Assembly: GCA_040758525.1 (NCBI GenBank)
Contig: JBFLVQ010000286.1
Coordinates: forward strand, 1-11,071
Direction: 5' to 3'
Source of the DNA: JBFLVQ01 sp040758525
GTDB taxonomy: Bacteria; Acidobacteriota; Blastocatellia; Chloracidobacteriales; JADJPF01
Length of the DNA stretch: 11,071 bases
Shown here piece after piece: positions 9,436 to 11,071 of this stretch (position 1 is its first letter; every line of letters starts with the position of its first letter). The notes under the pieces were generated by a model, which saw only the letters and a list, made by a program, of their open reading frames with translations, did not search any database and had not been told where the DNA came from. The position numbers and the translations under genes were made by a program.

Positions 9436-10137
9436 GTGCCTGATATTGGTGATGTAATTCTCTGGTATGTTGTCTTTCTTTTTTCATTGACTTTGCATGA
9501 GGTCGGTCATGCCTGGACCTCAGAGCTGTTTGGTGATTCGACAGGACGATATCTAGGTCGGATTTCACTCAATCCCTTAGTTCATATTGATCCGATTGGC
9601 ACAGTGGTCTTTCCCTTAGTGGGCGCCTTAACCGGTATACCACTATTTGGTTGGGCCAAGCCAGTACCAGTGAATCCATTACGCTGGCGTGACCAAGTAA
9701 AAGCCAATATTGCTGTCTCGGCCGCGGGACCACTAGCCAATCTGCTGATTACTATAATTGCGCTGGCTTTAATAAAACTGCTGATTTGGCAAGGTGTCTT
9801 TGAACTCTCTTATAACTTCAACCTTTGGCATTTTATCAAAGCCACAGAGCCAAGTCCGTTCTTTTCACCGCTTGCTACCATGTTGTGTATCGCAGTAAGC
9901 ACCAATGTTGGTTTGGCTGTCTTTAATATGTTGCCGATTCCGCCGTTGGATGGCAGCCATATCTTAGCTAGTGTTTTGAGCCTGATCTCCCAGCCTTTAT
10001 TAGATGCCTATGAACAAGTGCGATCTTATGGTTTTATGGTTCTGATGCTTTTCTTGATTATTGATAGACAGCTAAAACTGCTCTCAATAATATTTTTACC
10101 GATTCTGAGCTTTATCTTTCTCCTAGTTGGTTATTAG
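9436..10137 (+). CDS. Site-2 protease family (M50) integral membrane zinc metalloprotease
   Basis: A multi-pass membrane protein of 233 residues with the M50 zinc motif HEVGH (His21, Glu22, His25) in its first membrane segment and the second conserved motif NMLPIPPLDG (164-173, metal ligand Asp172). Additional hydrophobic segments lie near 54-70, 91-118, 146-166 and 199-231. It lacks a PDZ domain, so it belongs to the short group III-like site-2 proteases rather than the RseP type. These cleave substrates within the membrane; the substrate is unknown. The start is a GTG with AGGAG seven bases upstream (9424-9428). It lies 33 bases before scpA, an arrangement common in several phyla and suggesting co-transcription. 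Confidence 0.9.
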   Translation: MPDIGDVILWYVVFLFSLTLHEVGHAWTSELFGDSTGRYLGRISLNPLVHIDPIGTVVFPLVGALTGIPLFGWAKPVPVNPLRWRDQVKANIAVSAAGPLANLLITIIALALIKLLIWQGVFELSYNFNLWHFIKATEPSPFFSPLATMLCIAVSTNVGLAVFNMLPIPPLDGSHILASVLSLISQPLLDAYEQVRSYGFMVLMLFLIIDRQLKLLSIIFLPILSFIFLLVGY

Positions 10138-10150
10138 CTACTTTATCTTC

Positions 10151-10155
10151 AGGAG
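10151..10155 (+). promoter_or_regulatory. AGGAG upstream of scpA with unusually long spacing
   Basis: AGGAG lies 15 bases before the scpA GTG at 10171, longer than usual. An in-frame TAG at 10165-10167 rules out an earlier start. The closer ATG at 10158 opens only a 20-codon frame in another phase, so scpA may be weakly initiated or may depend on translation of the M50 gene before it. Confidence 0.35.
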
Positions 10156-10170
10156 ACATGGCAATAGCAC

Positions 10171-10920
10171 GTGACAACACCATCAGAAGAGCTTACCAGC
10201 AACAGCCAGATTGCCAGTAATGGCTATAAAGTTAGGCTTGATGTCTTTGAAGGGCCACTAGACCTACTTCTCTACCTAATCAAAAAAGAAGAGATCGATA
10301 TTTACGATATACCAATTGCACGTATCACCACACAGTATCTAGAGTACCTGCGACTGATGCGAGAACTGGATATAGATGTTGCAGGAGAATTTCTGGTGAT
10401 GGCGGCCACACTGATACATATTAAGTCAAAGTTATTACTGCCTAATGAGCCAGAACAGCAAAGTGAGTTAGAGGCTTGGCAAGATCCACGCCAGGAGTTG
10501 GTGCATAGACTGCTTGAACATAAGAAATTCAAATCTGCCGCGGAGATGCTTTGGTCAAGGGCCGAAGTCGAACAGGCTGTCTTTACCCGAGCTGTGTTAG
10601 ACAGTGATCTAGAGAATCCTGAAGTAGCTGCTACCGTTTTTGATCTAGTCGAGATCTTTAAAAAGATCTTGGAGCGGCGACGTGATCAGATCGAGGTTGA
10701 GATCGCCCACGATCAGATCACAATGGCACAAAAGGTTGCTGAGATCAGGGAGATCTTTAAAGATCAGATCGAGATCAGCGTTACTGATCTCTTTGCTGCA
10801 ACCAACTCTCGGCATGAGTTGGTGATCACTTTTCTTGCGATTTTAGAACTGGTCAAAGAGTATGTTATCAAATTAATACAAGAGCAGCCTTTCAGTGAAA
10901 TAAGGGCTGTTAGGCGTTGA
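10171..10920 (+). CDS. scpA: Segregation and condensation protein A (kleisin of the SMC complex)
   Basis: A 249-residue protein with the family signature YKVRLDVFEGPLDLLLYLIKKEEIDIYDIPIARITTQYLEYL split across residues 19-60, and the ScpA-typical AGEFLVMAATLIHIKSKLLLP near 76-96. A long charged central and helical region follows, and a C-terminal winged-helix stretch (about 210-245, ending PFSEIRAVRR). ScpA bridges the SMC heads together with ScpB and is needed for chromosome condensation and segregation in the cytoplasm. The start is GTG at 10171, forced by an upstream in-frame stop. Codons from about 146 to 218 are packed with GATC. scpB begins two bases after its stop. Confidence 0.95.
   Translation: MTTPSEELTSNSQIASNGYKVRLDVFEGPLDLLLYLIKKEEIDIYDIPIARITTQYLEYLRLMRELDIDVAGEFLVMAATLIHIKSKLLLPNEPEQQSELEAWQDPRQELVHRLLEHKKFKSAAEMLWSRAEVEQAVFTRAVLDSDLENPEVAATVFDLVEIFKKILERRRDQIEVEIAHDQITMAQKVAEIREIFKDQIEISVTDLFAATNSRHELVITFLAILELVKEYVIKLIQEQPFSEIRAVRR
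10606..10827. repeat. Dense GATC cluster 2 (16 copies in 222 bp) within scpA
   Basis: GATC starts at 10606, 10642, 10653, 10665, 10684, 10689, 10701, 10711, 10716, 10743, 10752, 10762, 10767, 10773, 10786 and 10824. Two codon phases are used (6 as GAT-C, 10 as nnG-ATC), so Asp and Ile content of the protein may account for part of it. Inside are the perfect 14-bp palindrome GATCTTTAAAGATC (10752-10765) and the inverted repeat AGATCTTT/AAAGATCT (10652-10659 and 10662-10669). GATCAGATC occurs three times (10684, 10711, 10762). The 15-mer GATCAGATCGAGATC (10762-10776) is identical to one in cluster 1. Confidence 0.8.
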
Positions 10921-10922
10921 GA

Positions 10923-11071
10923 ATGATGACGAAAGACGAGTTAAAACCAATATTGGAAGCACTAATATTTGTTGCCGAAGAGCCTATACGGTTTAAGCAG
11001 TTAGAAGAGATATTACCGGATCAGGATGCCATCGAGCTGGAGCAAGCCTTACAAGAATTGGTGCAAGAATT
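10923..11071 (+). CDS. scpB: Segregation and condensation protein B, N-terminal part (3' cut by window)
   Basis: Only the first 49 codons are in the window, from ATG ATG at 10923. The translation runs MMTKDELKPILEALIFVAEE and on through PIRFKQLEEILP, which is the typical ScpB opening (lxxilEAllFasxePlsxxxLxxil), the first strand-helix of its winged-helix domain. ScpB dimers bind ScpA on the SMC heads. The two-base gap after scpA indicates one operon and probable translational coupling. The frame remains open at the window end. Confidence 0.9.
   Translation, partial: MMTKDELKPILEALIFVAEEPIRFKQLEEILPDQDAIELEQALQELVQE

Noticed and set aside
10158..10220. Short 20-codon frame starting at an ATG just after AGGAG, upstream of scpA
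   Set aside because: The Shine-Dalgarno spacing is only two bases, the peptide is nondescript and the frame overlaps the scpA start in another phase; the AGGAG more likely serves scpA despite long spacing.

Overview
The window is a gene-dense, AT-leaning stretch of bacterial chromosome made of housekeeping genes with a few odd additions. The lineage is probably Acidobacteriota or a relative. That is an inference, based on a TIG/NHL protein followed by an M50 protease, scpA and scpB, and on a DinB-like peptide start of a kind I associate with that phylum. No plasmid, phage, IS, CRISPR, tRNA or rRNA signature was seen.

Layout: (1) 1-564 (+) is the C-terminal end of a GT-C/GT39-like membrane glycosyltransferase. 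Its stop lies one base from the stop of the convergent gene. (2) 566-1848 (-) is a two-gene leftward unit: a JAMM/M67 metallopeptidase followed by purine nucleoside phosphorylase. (3) A divergent intergenic region of about 150 bp separates this unit from recF and gyrB (2000-5844, +). The pair ends at a good intrinsic terminator (5877-5908). (4) 5940-8095 (+) encodes an amidohydrolase of the methylthioadenosine/S-adenosylhomocysteine deaminase type with an N-terminal signal peptide. It is coupled by a one-base overlap to a membrane-anchored SAM-dependent methyltransferase. A possible 34-codon small ORF with an internal hairpin follows. (5) 8226-9254 (+) is a cytoplasmic-looking TIG plus NHL beta-propeller protein. 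A short ORF after it looks like the first 22 residues of a DinB-family protein and is probably a gene remnant. (6) 9436-11071 (+) encodes a site-2 (M50) protease, then ScpA and the start of ScpB, the kleisin and partner subunits of the SMC condensin.

The most unusual signal is not a gene. The tetranucleotide GATC is packed into two short coding stretches. There are 29 copies in 287 bp at the start of the amidohydrolase gene (5935-6221), in all three codon phases, and 16 copies in 222 bp in the second half of scpA (10606-10827). Elsewhere in the window GATC appears roughly once per 150-250 bp. The two clusters share the 15-mer GATCAGATCGAGATC and contain several palindromes. The use of all three phases in the first cluster suggests the DNA word itself was selected or expanded, not an amino-acid repeat. 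A methylation-dependent or chromosome-architecture role is possible but unproven.

Functional links: recF, gyrB and scpAB serve DNA repair, topology and chromosome segregation. The methyltransferase makes S-adenosylhomocysteine and its coupled partner resembles enzymes that deaminate it, while PNP serves purine salvage. The predicted export of the deaminase is hard to reconcile with that simple picture.
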